Origin: CAWKGV01 sp963849305
GTDB lineage: Bacteria; Pseudomonadota; Alphaproteobacteria; Acetobacterales; Acetobacteraceae
Reading direction: 5' to 3'
Assembly: GCA_963849305.1 (NCBI GenBank)
Contig: CAWKGV010000012.1
Span: forward strand, 124,001-188,000
Length of the DNA stretch: 64,000 nucleotides
In this document: positions 16,876 through 26,206 of the stretch, one piece after another
Numbering within the stretch: position 1 is the first letter of the stretch
Layout of the letters: each line of letters begins with the position of its first letter
Notes under the pieces: generated by a model
What the model saw: the letters and a program-made list of their open reading frames with translations, nothing else
What the model was told of the DNA's origin: nothing
The model's database searches: none
Position numbers and translations under genes: made by a program

Positions 16876-17529
16876 ATGGCGCAGCCTGCATGGACCCCGC
16901 TCGATCGCTCCGGGATGGCGGCGCGTGCGGCGCGCGATATCCCCGAGGGCTGGGTGGTCAATCTCGGCATCGGCATCCCGACCGGGGTGGCCGACCACGT
17001 GCCGCTCGAGCGCGAGGTGATCTTCCACTCCGAGAACGGCGTCATCGGCGCCGGCCCGGCCCCGCCGCCCGATCAGGTCAATCCATTCCTGATCAACGCC
17101 GGCGTGCAGCACATCACGCTGCGGGTCGGCGCCAGCTATGTCCACCAGGCCGACAGCTTCGCGATCGCGCGCGGGGGACATCTCGATCTCTCGGTGCTTG
17201 GCGCCTTCGAGGTCTCGGAGACCGGGGATATCGCCAATTGGGCGCACTCGCCCGACGAGCCGGTGAAACAGGTTGGCGGGGCCATGGACCTCGCGATCGG
17301 CGCCCGCCGGCTCTGGGTGATGATGGAGCACACCACCAAGGCCGGCGCGCCCCGGCTCAAGCGCCGCTGCTCTTATCCACTGACGGCCAAGGGCACCGTC
17401 CAGCGGGTGTACACCAATCTCGCGGTGCTGGACGTGACCTCGCGCGGCTTCGTGGTGCGCGACATGATCCCAGGTCTCACGCTGGAAGAACTCCAGGCGC
17501 GCACCGAAGCGCGAGTGCTATCCGACTAG
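16876..17529 (+). CDS. 3-oxoacid CoA-transferase, subunit B (PcaJ/AtoA type)
   Basis: A 217-residue beta subunit. It carries the active-site glutamate motif SENGVIGAGPAP (Glu at residue 56), which forms the glutamyl-CoA thioester, and the conserved GIGIPTGVADHV and GGAMDLAIGARRLWVMMEHT. It is preceded by a short gap after subunit A with GAAACGAAAGAGAGT upstream, so the two form an operon. Length and motifs are complete. It converges on the dehydratase gene, whose end is 3 bases away on the other strand. Confidence 0.92.
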   Translation: MAQPAWTPLDRSGMAARAARDIPEGWVVNLGIGIPTGVADHVPLEREVIFHSENGVIGAGPAPPPDQVNPFLINAGVQHITLRVGASYVHQADSFAIARGGHLDLSVLGAFEVSETGDIANWAHSPDEPVKQVGGAMDLAIGARRLWVMMEHTTKAGAPRLKRRCSYPLTAKGTVQRVYTNLAVLDVTSRGFVVRDMIPGLTLEELQARTEARVLSD

Positions 17530-17531
17530 AT

Positions 17532-18731
17532 CTAAAATCCCGTGCGCGTGGCCGCCACCGCGTAGCCCTTGCGCGGAAATTCCTCCCAGTATTGCCGTAG
17601 GCCCTTGGCCGGCATGTCCCGATACGGGCGCTTGCGCAGGCGCTCCACGTCAAGCTCGATCCCGAGCCCCGGCTCGGTCGGCAGGTCCACGAAGCCGTCG
17701 GCGATCGCGAGCGGCTTGATCGCCACCTCGTCGCAGGCCGGCCGCAAGTTCACGAAGCACTCGGCGATCAAGAAATTCGGGATCATGGCGGCGAACTGCA
17801 CCGTCGCCGCCAGCCCGACCAGCGTGCTGTTGTAGTTATGCGGCGCGATCGCCACCGCCTGCGGCTGCGCCATCGCCGCGATATCGAGCATCGCCGAAAG
17901 GCCGCCGCAGTTGCAGATGTCCGGGTTGAGAATGTCGGCCGCCCGCTTTTCCAGGCACTGGAAGAACGCCTCCTTCGAGTACATCGCCTCGCCGGTCACG
18001 ATCGGAACCGGCACTGCCCGGCGCACCTCGGCGAGCAACTCGATATTGTCGCAGAGACACGGCTCCTCGTACCAGCCGATATCAAGCTCGGCGAGGCGTC
18101 GGCCGATACGGATCGCGTGCATCGGCGCCAGCCGCCGATGCGCCTCGATCAGCAAGGTGAACTCCGGCCCGAGCGCCGCGCGCATCGCCGTGACGTAGCG
18201 AACGACGTGCTCCTCGTCCTCGCGGTGGATGAAGCTGCGCCACGGACCGGGGAACGGATCCCATTTCAGCGCCGTGAACCCCGCGGCCTTTACCGCCAGC
18301 GCGCGCTCGACATTGGCCTCGATCGGCTCAGTCCCGCTCGACCAGCCATTGGCATAGACCCGCACCCGTTCGCGCGACGCGCCCCCCAGCATGTTATACA
18401 GCGGCAAGCCTGCCTTCTTGGCCACGATGTCCCACATCGCGATCTCGATCGCGCTCCAAGCCGAGAGCAGATCGAGCGAGGCGCGGCGGATGGCGAAATC
18501 CTCGAACATCACTTGCGCCGTGTGGCGTATGCTATATGCGCTCCGACCGATCACGTGCGGCGCCATCGCTTGCAGGCATTGCGCGATCACCGGCTCCTTG
18601 CCGGGCGTGACATAGGCTTCGCCCCAGCCGTGCAGCCCGTCCTCGGTCTCGACACGGCAGAACAGCAGGTTCTTCGCCACGCCTGGGTCAAAGAGGAACG
18701 TTTCGATCCGCGCGATCCGCATGGTCCCCAC
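17532..18731 (-). CDS. Enolase-superfamily (mandelate racemase/muconate lactonizing) dehydratase
   Basis: A 399-residue member of the MR/MLE group. The N-terminal capping domain (IARIETFLFDPGV; TEDGLHGWGEAYV) is followed by the barrel: FTALKWDPFPGPW at the usual base position, LLIEAHRRL, DIGWYEEPC and VTGEAMYS as the metal-ligand strands, and IAPHNYNS with the C-terminal catalytic His. The KWDP stretch resembles sugar-acid dehydratases rather than muconate cycloisomerase. It probably dehydrates a hexonate or aldarate in the cytoplasm. An ATG three codons in (18722) is an alternative start. It lies just downstream of hutU on the same strand with an 18-base gap, so it may be cotranscribed with the hut genes. 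Confidence 0.85.
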   Translation of the reverse strand: MGTMRIARIETFLFDPGVAKNLLFCRVETEDGLHGWGEAYVTPGKEPVIAQCLQAMAPHVIGRSAYSIRHTAQVMFEDFAIRRASLDLLSAWSAIEIAMWDIVAKKAGLPLYNMLGGASRERVRVYANGWSSGTEPIEANVERALAVKAAGFTALKWDPFPGPWRSFIHREDEEHVVRYVTAMRAALGPEFTLLIEAHRRLAPMHAIRIGRRLAELDIGWYEEPCLCDNIELLAEVRRAVPVPIVTGEAMYSKEAFFQCLEKRAADILNPDICNCGGLSAMLDIAAMAQPQAVAIAPHNYNSTLVGLAATVQFAAMIPNFLIAECFVNLRPACDEVAIKPLAIADGFVDLPTEPGLGIELDVERLRKRPYRDMPAKGLRQYWEEFPRKGYAVAATRTGF

Positions 18732-18749
18732 GCCTTCCGCAGTGCTAGG

Positions 18750-20417
18750 TCAAGTGAGAATGCCCGGCAAATCGAGCTGATGCTCGCGGGCGCAGTCCAG
18801 CGCGAGCTTATAGCCGGCATCGGCATGTCGCATGACGCCGCTCGCCGGATCGTTCCACAACACCCGCTCGATGCGCCGCGCGGCCTCCGGAGTGCCGTCG
18901 CACACCACCACCATACCGGCATGTTGGGAATAGCCGATCCCGACGCCGCCGCCATGATGGATCGAGACCCAGGTAGCCCCCGAGGCACAGTTCAGCAGCG
19001 CGTTCAACATCGGCCAATCCGAGACCGCGTCCGATCCGTCAAGCATCGCCTCGGTTTCGCGGTTGGGCGAGGCCACGGAGCCGGCGTCGAGATGGTCGCG
19101 GCCAATGACGATCGGCGCGCTCAGCTCGCCGCATGCCACCATGTCGTTGAAGGCAAGACCCAGACGGTGCCGCTCGCCGAGACCCACCCAACAGATGCGC
19201 GCGGGAAGCCCCTGGAACCGGATGCGGTTGCGCGCCATGTCGAGCCAGGTGTGCAAGTGCCGGTGGCCGGGCAGCACCTCCTTCACCTTGGCGTCGATGC
19301 GGTAGATGTCCTCCGGATCGCCGGACAGCGCCGCCCAGCGGAACGGCCCGACGCCGCGGCAGAACAGCGGCCGTATATAAGCGGGAACGAAGCCCGGAAA
19401 GTCGAAGGCATCGGCGACGCCTTCCTCGCGCGCGACCTGACGGATGTTGTTGCCGTAGTCGAGCGTCGGGATGCCCATGCGGTGGAACTCCAGCATGGCA
19501 CGCACATGCTCCGCGATCGAGCGGCGGGCTGCCGCCGCGACCTCGCCGGGTGCCGCTTCGCGCCGGCGCTCCCATTCCGCCACCTTCCAGCCTCTCGGCA
19601 GGTATCCGTTCGTCGGGTCATGCGCCGAGGTCTGGTCGGTCACGACATCCGGCCGCACGCCGCGCCGCACCAGCTCAGGCAACAGTTCGGCGGCATTGCC
19701 CAGCACGGCGACCGAAATGGGCCGGCGCTCGCGACACGCGCGCTCGATAATCGCCAGCCCCTCATCGAGATCCTTTGCCTGCTGGTCGAGATAGCCGCTC
19801 CTCAGCCGCATCTCGATCCGGCTCGCCTGGCACTCGATCGCCAGCAGCGAGGCGCCGGCCATCGTGGCGGCAAGTGGTTGCGCGCCTCCCATGCCGCCCA
19901 GTCCGGCGGTGAGAACCCAGCGACCGGAAAGGTCGCCGCCATAATGGCGACGTCCGATCTCGGCGAAGGTCTCGTACGTGCCCTGCACAATTCCTTGGCT
20001 GCCGATATAGATCCACGATCCCGCCGTCATCTGCCCGAACATCATCAGGCCCTTGCGGTCCAGCTCGTTGAAATGCTCCCAGGTCGCCCAGTGCGGCACC
20101 AAATTCGAGTTGGCGATCAGCACCCGTGGCGCGTCCGTGTGCGTGCGGAAGACGCCGACCGGCTTGCCCGATTGCACGAGCAACGATTGGTCGGCCTCCA
20201 GCCGGCGTAGCGCCGAGACGATGCGGTCGAAGCTGTCCCAGTCGCGTGCCGCGCGGCCGATGCCGCCATAGACGACCAGCTCGCCCGGCCGCTCGGCGAC
20301 CTCGGGATCGAGGTTGTTCATCAGCATTCGTAGCGGCGCTTCGGTCAGCCAGGATCTGGCCGAAATCACTGTCCCGCGCGGGGCGCGAACGGTCCGGACG
20401 TTGGGAATGAGAGCCAT
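18750..20417 (-). CDS. hutU: Urocanate hydratase (urocanase)
   Basis: A complete 555-residue urocanase, the family's normal length. NAD+-binding segments are visible in order: GGIGRA (51-56), GLGGMGGAQ (172-180), VLGNAAELL (239-246) and TDQTSAHDPTNGYLP (260-274). The conserved cysteine is in LPARICWVG (Cys 409), equivalent to the catalytic-region Cys 410 of Pseudomonas. It converts urocanate to 4-imidazolone-5-propionate, the second step of histidine breakdown. hutH lies 15 bases upstream on the same strand. The third-step enzyme hutI and the later steps are not in this window. Confidence 0.97.
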   Translation of the reverse strand: MALIPNVRTVRAPRGTVISARSWLTEAPLRMLMNNLDPEVAERPGELVVYGGIGRAARDWDSFDRIVSALRRLEADQSLLVQSGKPVGVFRTHTDAPRVLIANSNLVPHWATWEHFNELDRKGLMMFGQMTAGSWIYIGSQGIVQGTYETFAEIGRRHYGGDLSGRWVLTAGLGGMGGAQPLAATMAGASLLAIECQASRIEMRLRSGYLDQQAKDLDEGLAIIERACRERRPISVAVLGNAAELLPELVRRGVRPDVVTDQTSAHDPTNGYLPRGWKVAEWERRREAAPGEVAAAARRSIAEHVRAMLEFHRMGIPTLDYGNNIRQVAREEGVADAFDFPGFVPAYIRPLFCRGVGPFRWAALSGDPEDIYRIDAKVKEVLPGHRHLHTWLDMARNRIRFQGLPARICWVGLGERHRLGLAFNDMVACGELSAPIVIGRDHLDAGSVASPNRETEAMLDGSDAVSDWPMLNALLNCASGATWVSIHHGGGVGIGYSQHAGMVVVCDGTPEAARRIERVLWNDPASGVMRHADAGYKLALDCAREHQLDLPGILT

Positions 20418-20432
20418 GCTGCTGCGTCCTTG

Positions 20433-21968
20433 TCAGTCCGCGACGGCGGGAAGCGCGACATCCCGCGCCGCGTCGGCGACGGCCCCCGAGCGAACCAGCT
20501 CCGTCGCTCGGTCGATATCGGGCGCCAGGTGTCGGTCCTCCTCCAGATGGGCGACCTGGGCCCGGATCAGCGCGCGCAGCCGTTCGAGCGCCGCGCTGGA
20601 GGTCATGGGCGCGTGGAAATCGCACCCCTGCGCGGCGACCAGCAGCTCGATGCCGATGACCGCGGCGACGTTGTCGACCATCGGCAGCAAGCGCCGCGCC
20701 GCGTGCGCGGACATCGACACATGATCCTCCTGATTGGCCGAGGTCGGAATGGAATCGACGCTGGCCGGCGTGGCTCGCTGGCGGTTCTCCGCCACCAGCG
20801 CAGCGGCTGTGACTTGCGCTATCATGAACCCCGAATTGAGCCCGGGCTTCGGCGTCAGGAAGGCAGGCAGGCGCGAAAGCCCAGGGTCCATCAGCATGGC
20901 AATCCGCCTCTCCGAGAGCGAGCCGATTTCGCACAGGGCGAGCGCAATCATATCGGCGGCGAAGGCCACCGGCTGACCGTGGAAGTTGCCTCCCGACAAC
21001 ACTTCAGCGGTGTCGGCAAGGATCAACGGATTGTCGGAAACGCCATTGGCCTCGGTGGCGAGCATGGCGGCCGACTGGCGCAGCACGTCCAGCACGGCGC
21101 CCATCACCTGCGGCTGGCAGCGCAGGCAATACGGATCTTGCACGCGATCGTCGCCGACCAGGTGCGAGGCGCGGATCGCGCTTCCGGCCAGCAGCGCGCG
21201 CAGTGCGCGGGCAACGTCGATCTGTCCGCGATGGCCGCGCAGTGCCTGGAGACGTGGATCGAACGGCGTGTCGGAGCCGCGCGCGGCATCGGTGGCGAGC
21301 GCGCCGGCCAATAGAGCCGCTTGCAGCAACCGCTCGGCCTCGAACAAGCCGGCGAGCGCATAGGCGGTGGAAAACTGAACCCCGTTCAGCAGCGCGAGCC
21401 CCTCCTTGGGGCCGAGCGTGACCGGGCTCAGGCCGGCCTGCGCCAGCGCCGCCGCAGCTTGGATGCGCCGCCCATCCAGGATCACCTCGCCGATGCCGAT
21501 CATGGCGGCAGCCGTGTGCGCCAGCGGCGCCAAGTCGCCCGAAGCACCGACCGAGCCCTGTGATGGCACCACCGGCACCAGCCCGCGCGCGAGCATCGCT
21601 TCCAGCAACCGCACCGTCGCCGGCCGCACGCCCGAAGCACCCCGCCCCAGGCTCGCCAGCTTGAGGGCCATCATCAGACGGGCAACGGGCTGGGGCATCG
21701 GCTCGCCCACGCCGGCCGCGTGCGACAGCACCAGGTTCCGCTGCAACCTCGCAAGGTCAGCCGCCTCGATGCGGATAGTGGCGAGCCTGCCGAACCCGGT
21801 GTTGATGCCATAGACCGGCTCCCCTCGGGCGACGATCGCGTCCACGGCGGCGGCACCCTCGCCGACCGCCGCATAGGCTCCCGGGTCCAGCGTGGCGGCG
21901 GCACCGCGATAGATGGCCCGCCAATCCGACAGTGGGGTATTGCCCGGCGTCAGGATGACCGTTGCCAT
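20433..21968 (-). CDS. hutH: Histidine ammonia-lyase
   Basis: A complete 511-residue histidase. The residues that cyclise to the MIO electrophile are in GSVGASGDLAPLAH (Ala-Ser-Gly 142-144), and the active-site tyrosine motif is VYGINTGFG (residues 52-60). The C-terminal region SANQEDHVSMSAHAARR is also typical. It removes ammonia from L-histidine to give urocanate, which hutU then hydrates. It is the first gene of the hut operon on the minus strand and is divergent from the acyl-CoA dehydrogenase gene across about 130 bases. No hutC-type repressor gene is in view. Confidence 0.97.
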   Translation of the reverse strand: MATVILTPGNTPLSDWRAIYRGAAATLDPGAYAAVGEGAAAVDAIVARGEPVYGINTGFGRLATIRIEAADLARLQRNLVLSHAAGVGEPMPQPVARLMMALKLASLGRGASGVRPATVRLLEAMLARGLVPVVPSQGSVGASGDLAPLAHTAAAMIGIGEVILDGRRIQAAAALAQAGLSPVTLGPKEGLALLNGVQFSTAYALAGLFEAERLLQAALLAGALATDAARGSDTPFDPRLQALRGHRGQIDVARALRALLAGSAIRASHLVGDDRVQDPYCLRCQPQVMGAVLDVLRQSAAMLATEANGVSDNPLILADTAEVLSGGNFHGQPVAFAADMIALALCEIGSLSERRIAMLMDPGLSRLPAFLTPKPGLNSGFMIAQVTAAALVAENRQRATPASVDSIPTSANQEDHVSMSAHAARRLLPMVDNVAAVIGIELLVAAQGCDFHAPMTSSAALERLRALIRAQVAHLEEDRHLAPDIDRATELVRSGAVADAARDVALPAVAD

Positions 21969-22098
21969 ACGATGCTCCGGGAAGCTCTCTGCTCGGCGAC
22001 AATCAATACACGATCGGCGATGCCCTTGTCGCGCGGCTCGGATGGACGGGCCGCAGCGGCCAATTTACGGTCCTTGCTGGGGTCAGGGGGAAACGCCG

Positions 22099-23265
22099 AT
22101 GCCGGAGGCACTGTCCGAAGAGCACCGCATGTTGCAGGACTTGGTCGCGAAGTTCGTCGATCGCGAGCTGATGCCGTTGGAGCGCTCGGTGCTGGCGCGG
22201 GAGGCGCGCGGGGAGAAATACGGGCTGACCCGCGAGCAAGAGGCGCCGCTGCTCGCCAAGTGCCGTGAACTCGGGCTCTGGGCGCTCGATGTGCCGGAGG
22301 AGTTGGGCGGAGCGAACCTGCCGGCCGTCGCGCTGATGGCGATCAACGAGGAGCTGGGCCGCACCATCGTGCCGTTCACCTTCCCGCCCGACAGCCCGAA
22401 CCTGCACATGCTCCTGGCGGCGGCCGACGAGCGCCAGCGCGAGCTATACCTGAAGCCATACGCCGAGGGGCGCGCGCATTCCGCCATCGCCATCTCCGAG
22501 CCCGGCGCCGGCGGCGATCCGGCGGAGATGACCACGCGCGCCGTGAAGGATGGCGATCAATGGGTCATCAACGGCCGCAAGATCTGGGTCAGCCGCGTGC
22601 CGCAAGCCGACTTCGTGATCGTCATGGCGCGCACCGGGGAAGGCAAGCGTCACGAAGGCATCTCGGCCTTCATTGTCGAGAAAGACACGCCCGGCTTCAT
22701 CATCGAGCGCGAGATCGCGATGATCGGCGGTCACCGCACATACGAATTGGTCTTCGAGGACTGCCGGGTTCCCGAGGCGCAGGTGTTGGGCCGCCTCGGT
22801 CATGGTTTCGCGCCGATGCAGCTCCGCTTGACCGTGCGCCGGTTGCAGATCGGGGCTTGGTGCATCGGCATCGCGCGCCGCGCGCTGGAGATGCTGTGCG
22901 AGCAGGCGAAGAACCGCACCACCTTTGGCACGAAGCTGTCGGAGCGACAAGCGATCCAATGGTGGGTGGCCGATGCCGCGACCCGCATCCATGCCTGCCG
23001 TTTGATGGTCGCCGATGCCGCCGCCAAGCAGGATGCCGGCCAGGACGTCCGCACCGAGGCGTCCATGATCAAGGTGTTCGCCACCGAGATGGCGCAGGAG
23101 GTCGTGGATAACGCGATGCAGACCTACGGCGCGATGGGCATGACCAAGGAGCTGCCATTGCAGTGCTTCGCCCAGCAGGTCCGGCTGATGCGGATCTATG
23201 AAGGCCCCTCCGAGGTCCACCGCATGGCGATCGCGCGCCGGATGCTGAACGATCGCAAGGCGTGA
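22099..23265 (+). CDS. Acyl-CoA dehydrogenase
   Basis: A 388-residue flavoprotein. I place the start at the ATG at 22099, preceded by AGGGGGA; a longer upstream frame overlaps the hutH promoter region and lacks family sequence. Motifs are AISEPGAGGDPAEMTTRA (FAD/substrate loop), KIWVSRVPQADFVIVMART, the Arg-rich helix RTTFGTKLSERQAIQWW, and YEGPSEVHRMAIARRML, the region that contains the family's catalytic base or its neighbour. It oxidises an acyl-CoA to the enoyl-CoA, passing electrons to ETF. The following acyl-CoA synthetase gene starts 6 bases downstream, so the pair probably activates and oxidises one acid. Confidence 0.93.
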   Translation: MPEALSEEHRMLQDLVAKFVDRELMPLERSVLAREARGEKYGLTREQEAPLLAKCRELGLWALDVPEELGGANLPAVALMAINEELGRTIVPFTFPPDSPNLHMLLAAADERQRELYLKPYAEGRAHSAIAISEPGAGGDPAEMTTRAVKDGDQWVINGRKIWVSRVPQADFVIVMARTGEGKRHEGISAFIVEKDTPGFIIEREIAMIGGHRTYELVFEDCRVPEAQVLGRLGHGFAPMQLRLTVRRLQIGAWCIGIARRALEMLCEQAKNRTTFGTKLSERQAIQWWVADAATRIHACRLMVADAAAKQDAGQDVRTEASMIKVFATEMAQEVVDNAMQTYGAMGMTKELPLQCFAQQVRLMRIYEGPSEVHRMAIARRMLNDRKA

Positions 23266-23271
23266 CCCGCA

Positions 23272-25396
23272 ATGACCGACCATCCGCTGGAAAGCTTCTT
23301 CTGGCCCGGCTCGATCGCCATTCTGGGCGCCTCGCCCGATCCGCACCGCATTCGCGGCCTGTTACTGAGCCATCTTCGGCGCAATGGCTTCGCCGGCCGC
23401 ATCCTGCCCATCAACCCGAGCTACACCGAGATCGACGGATTACCGTGTTATCCCAACCTCGCCGCTGCCGGCGGCCGGATCGATCTCGCCGTGATGGCCA
23501 TTCCCGCCACCGCGGTCGCCGACGCCGCTGAGGACTGCGCCCGGAACGGCGTCAAGCATCTCGTGGTCATCAGCTCGGGTTTCGCGGAGGAAGGCGGCGC
23601 GGCGGTCGGGATGCAGGCAAAGCTGGTGGACATCGCCCGCCGCACCGGCATGCGCATCGCCGGCCCCAATTGCGAGGGCTACTTCAACGCGCTCGGCAAG
23701 GTTAGCACGACCTTCAGCCCGACCGTCGAGGTAAAGGAGGGCGAGGAGCCGCCGCTTGCCATCAGCGATCGAAACGTCGGCGTGATCGCCCAGTCCGGCG
23801 GCATCGGTTTTTCGCTATACAACCGCGCTCGCGCCGCCGGCCTCGGCTTCAGCTATGTCATTTCAACCGGCAACGAAGCCGATCTCACCACCACGGATTT
23901 CCTCGACTACATGGTGCGAGACGAGCGGACCCATGTGGTGATGCTGTTCTGTGAAACCATCCGTGACGGCGCGCGCTTCATGGCCGTTGCCGAAGCCGCG
24001 CGCCGGCTTGGCAAGCCGATCGTCGCCATCAAGATTGGCCGCTCGGAGGTCGGGCGGCGCGCGGCGGCCTCCCACACAGCCGCGCTCAGCGGTCCCCATA
24101 CCGCTTACCAGGCAGTCTTCGAGCGCACCGGCATCGTCGAAGCCGAAGACCCGGACGAGGCCGTGGCGATCGCTGGCCTCCTCGCTACCTGTCCGCCGCC
24201 CAGGAGCCGTCGCGTTGGCGTGATCACGGTCTCCGGCGGCGGCGGGGCCTGGATGGCCGACATGCTGACCGCGCACGGCCTGGAACTGCCAACACTATCG
24301 CCCGCGTTGCAGGAGCAGATCCGCGGCTACACGCCAACCTACGCCTCGGCCCAGAACCCGGTGGACGTCACGGCCCAGGGCAGCAACACCGGCCCGATGA
24401 TGATGCGCACGCTCGAGCTGCTGGAGTTCCTCCGACGAGGTGGACAGCATCGTGCTGGTCAGTTCACTGGCCAGCGAAACCCGGGTGATGCTCGACCCGG
24501 CGCGAATACGGCCGTTGATCGCCAGTCGGGGCAAGCCGGTGACGGCCTGGAGCTACACGCTCCCTTCGTCGTTCGGCCGCCGGCAATTGGCTGCGTGCGG
24601 GCTGTTCTTGCACGTGGATCTCCGCGCTTGCGCATTGGCGGTGAGCAAGCTGGCGTCCCATGCCGAGACCCTGGCGTGCGCCGAACCCGAACATGCTGCC
24701 ATCGCACGGCTGGCCACGCTGGCGTCGGACTTGCCGCGCGTACTGGTCGAGCATCGGGCGAAGTCGTTGCTGGCACCTTATGGACTTCCGCCGTCGCGGG
24801 AACGGCTGGCGGGTTCGGCGGCCGTTGCGGCCGATGCCGCGGCCGATCTCGGGTTCCCGGTGGCCCTCAAAATCCAGTCACCGGACATCCCGCACAAGAC
24901 CGAGGCCGGCGGCGTGCGGCTCGGGCTGCGCGACCGGGACGAAGTTGCCAACGCATATGACGAGATCATCCGCTCGGCCGCGCATCACAAGGCGGATGCC
25001 CGGATCGAGGGCGTGCTGGTCCAGCCGATGGCGCCGAGGGGGCACGAGCTTGCTATCGGAATGGTCAACGACGCGACCTTCGGCCCGATCATGATGGTGG
25101 GCTTCGGCGGCACCACGATCGAACTGTTCGGCGACGTCGCGCACCGGCCGGCGCCGCTCGACACCGATCAGGCCGCCGCGATGATCCGCGGCCTGAGGTC
25201 CGCGCGGCTGCTGGAGGGGTTCCGTGGCGCCGCGCCCATCGACATCCGCCCCGCGGCGGAACTGTTGGCGCGTCTGTCCTACGCGGCGATCGCGCATCGC
25301 GACCGGATCGCGGAGATGGAGTTCAATCCGGTCATCCTGCACGTAGACGGCTCGGGGCTGACGATTGCCGACGCACTGGTGCTGCTGAAGGAATAG
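23272..25396 (+). pseudogene. ADP-forming acyl-CoA synthetase / CoA-binding protein, frameshifted
   Basis: The N-terminal part has a CoA-binding Rossmann domain (SIAILGASPDPHRIRG) and succinyl-CoA-ligase-like domains, including VIAQSGGIGFSLYN and the phospho-histidine-type motif AASHTAALSG. Near 24430 the frame is lost: GAGTTCCTCCGACGAG carries one extra C. The family sequence continues in the next frame (DSIVLVSSLASETR) through the ATP-grasp domain LAPYGLPPSRERL, GFPVALKIQSPDIPHKTEAGGV and AEMEFNPVILH, to a stop at 25394-25396. The rejoined protein would be about 708 residues, normal for these enzymes, which make acyl-CoA and ADP from acid, CoA and ATP. The body is otherwise undamaged, so this is a recent mutation or a sequence error. 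Confidence 0.88.
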
Positions 25397-25420
25397 CGCG
25401 CCGTCCGGGGACGGTGAGGC

Positions 25421-26206
25421 CTACCTCTTCGCGGTTCCCGGCTCGGCCATGCGGCGATGCATCTCCGCCAGCACCCCCGCCGGGGTCACCGAGGCGATCG
25501 CCGTCTGCAACTTGTTCTGCCACCCGCTCACCACGTCGCCGTCGCCACGCATCATGGCGTCGAAGCCGGTCTTGGCGACATAGGCGGGATCGTCCTTCTT
25601 CGCCTGTCCGACCTTGGTGTCCATCATGTCGGCGCGTTCGAAGAAATCGGTCTCGGTCGCACCGGGCATCAGGCATGTCACGGTCACGCCCGTCTCCTTC
25701 AGCTCGTGCCGGAGCGCGAAGGAGAAGGAGTCGAGGAACGCCTTGGTGGCGTTATAAACCGCCTGATAAGTGCCGGGAATGAACCCGGCGATCGAGCCCG
25801 TGATCAGGACGCGCCCATGCCCCCGCGCGCGCATGTCGCGTCCGACCTTCTGCAACAGATAGATCGTCCCCGTGATGTTGGTATCGACGACCCGCCGCAC
25901 GTCATTGAAGTCCTGGTCGAGAAAGCTCTTCCCCAATCCCCGCCCGGCGTTGGCGAGCAGCGCCTCTACCGGCCGCTCCCTGGCAGCCGCGAACAGCTTC
26001 TCGACCCCCTCGGTCGTGGCGAGGTCGGCCTCGATCGCATCCACGCCGACGCCGATCTGGCGGAACGTGCCGGCAGCCGTGTTGATCGCCGGCTCGTCGG
26101 CCGCGACCAGCAGGTCGAAGCCGTTATGGGCGCAGCACTTGGCAAGTTCGTAGCCGATGCCGCTCGAAGCGCCGGTGACGATGGCGAGGGGACGTGTATC
26201 ACTCAT
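25421..26206 (-). CDS. Short-chain dehydrogenase/reductase
   Basis: A 261-residue SDR of the classical type. The cofactor motif is TGASSGIGYEL (residues 11-21), then LLANAGRG in place of NNAG, and the active site is Ser in TGSIAG with YNATK (Tyr-x-x-x-Lys). Asp/Arg determinants for NAD versus NADP are not clear. Its start overlaps the stop of the zinc alcohol dehydrogenase gene by four bases, so they form a coupled pair. This family often appears next to formaldehyde-dehydrogenase-like ADHs. The substrate is unknown. Confidence 0.9.
   Translation of the reverse strand: MSDTRPLAIVTGASSGIGYELAKCCAHNGFDLLVAADEPAINTAAGTFRQIGVGVDAIEADLATTEGVEKLFAAARERPVEALLANAGRGLGKSFLDQDFNDVRRVVDTNITGTIYLLQKVGRDMRARGHGRVLITGSIAGFIPGTYQAVYNATKAFLDSFSFALRHELKETGVTVTCLMPGATETDFFERADMMDTKVGQAKKDDPAYVAKTGFDAMMRGDGDVVSGWQNKLQTAIASVTPAGVLAEMHRRMAEPGTAKR

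Noticed and set aside
17838..20210. A 790-codon open frame on the plus strand
   Set aside because: It lies opposite the dehydratase and hutU genes, has no family sequence and is of the Arg/Pro-rich type that antisense frames give in high-GC DNA.
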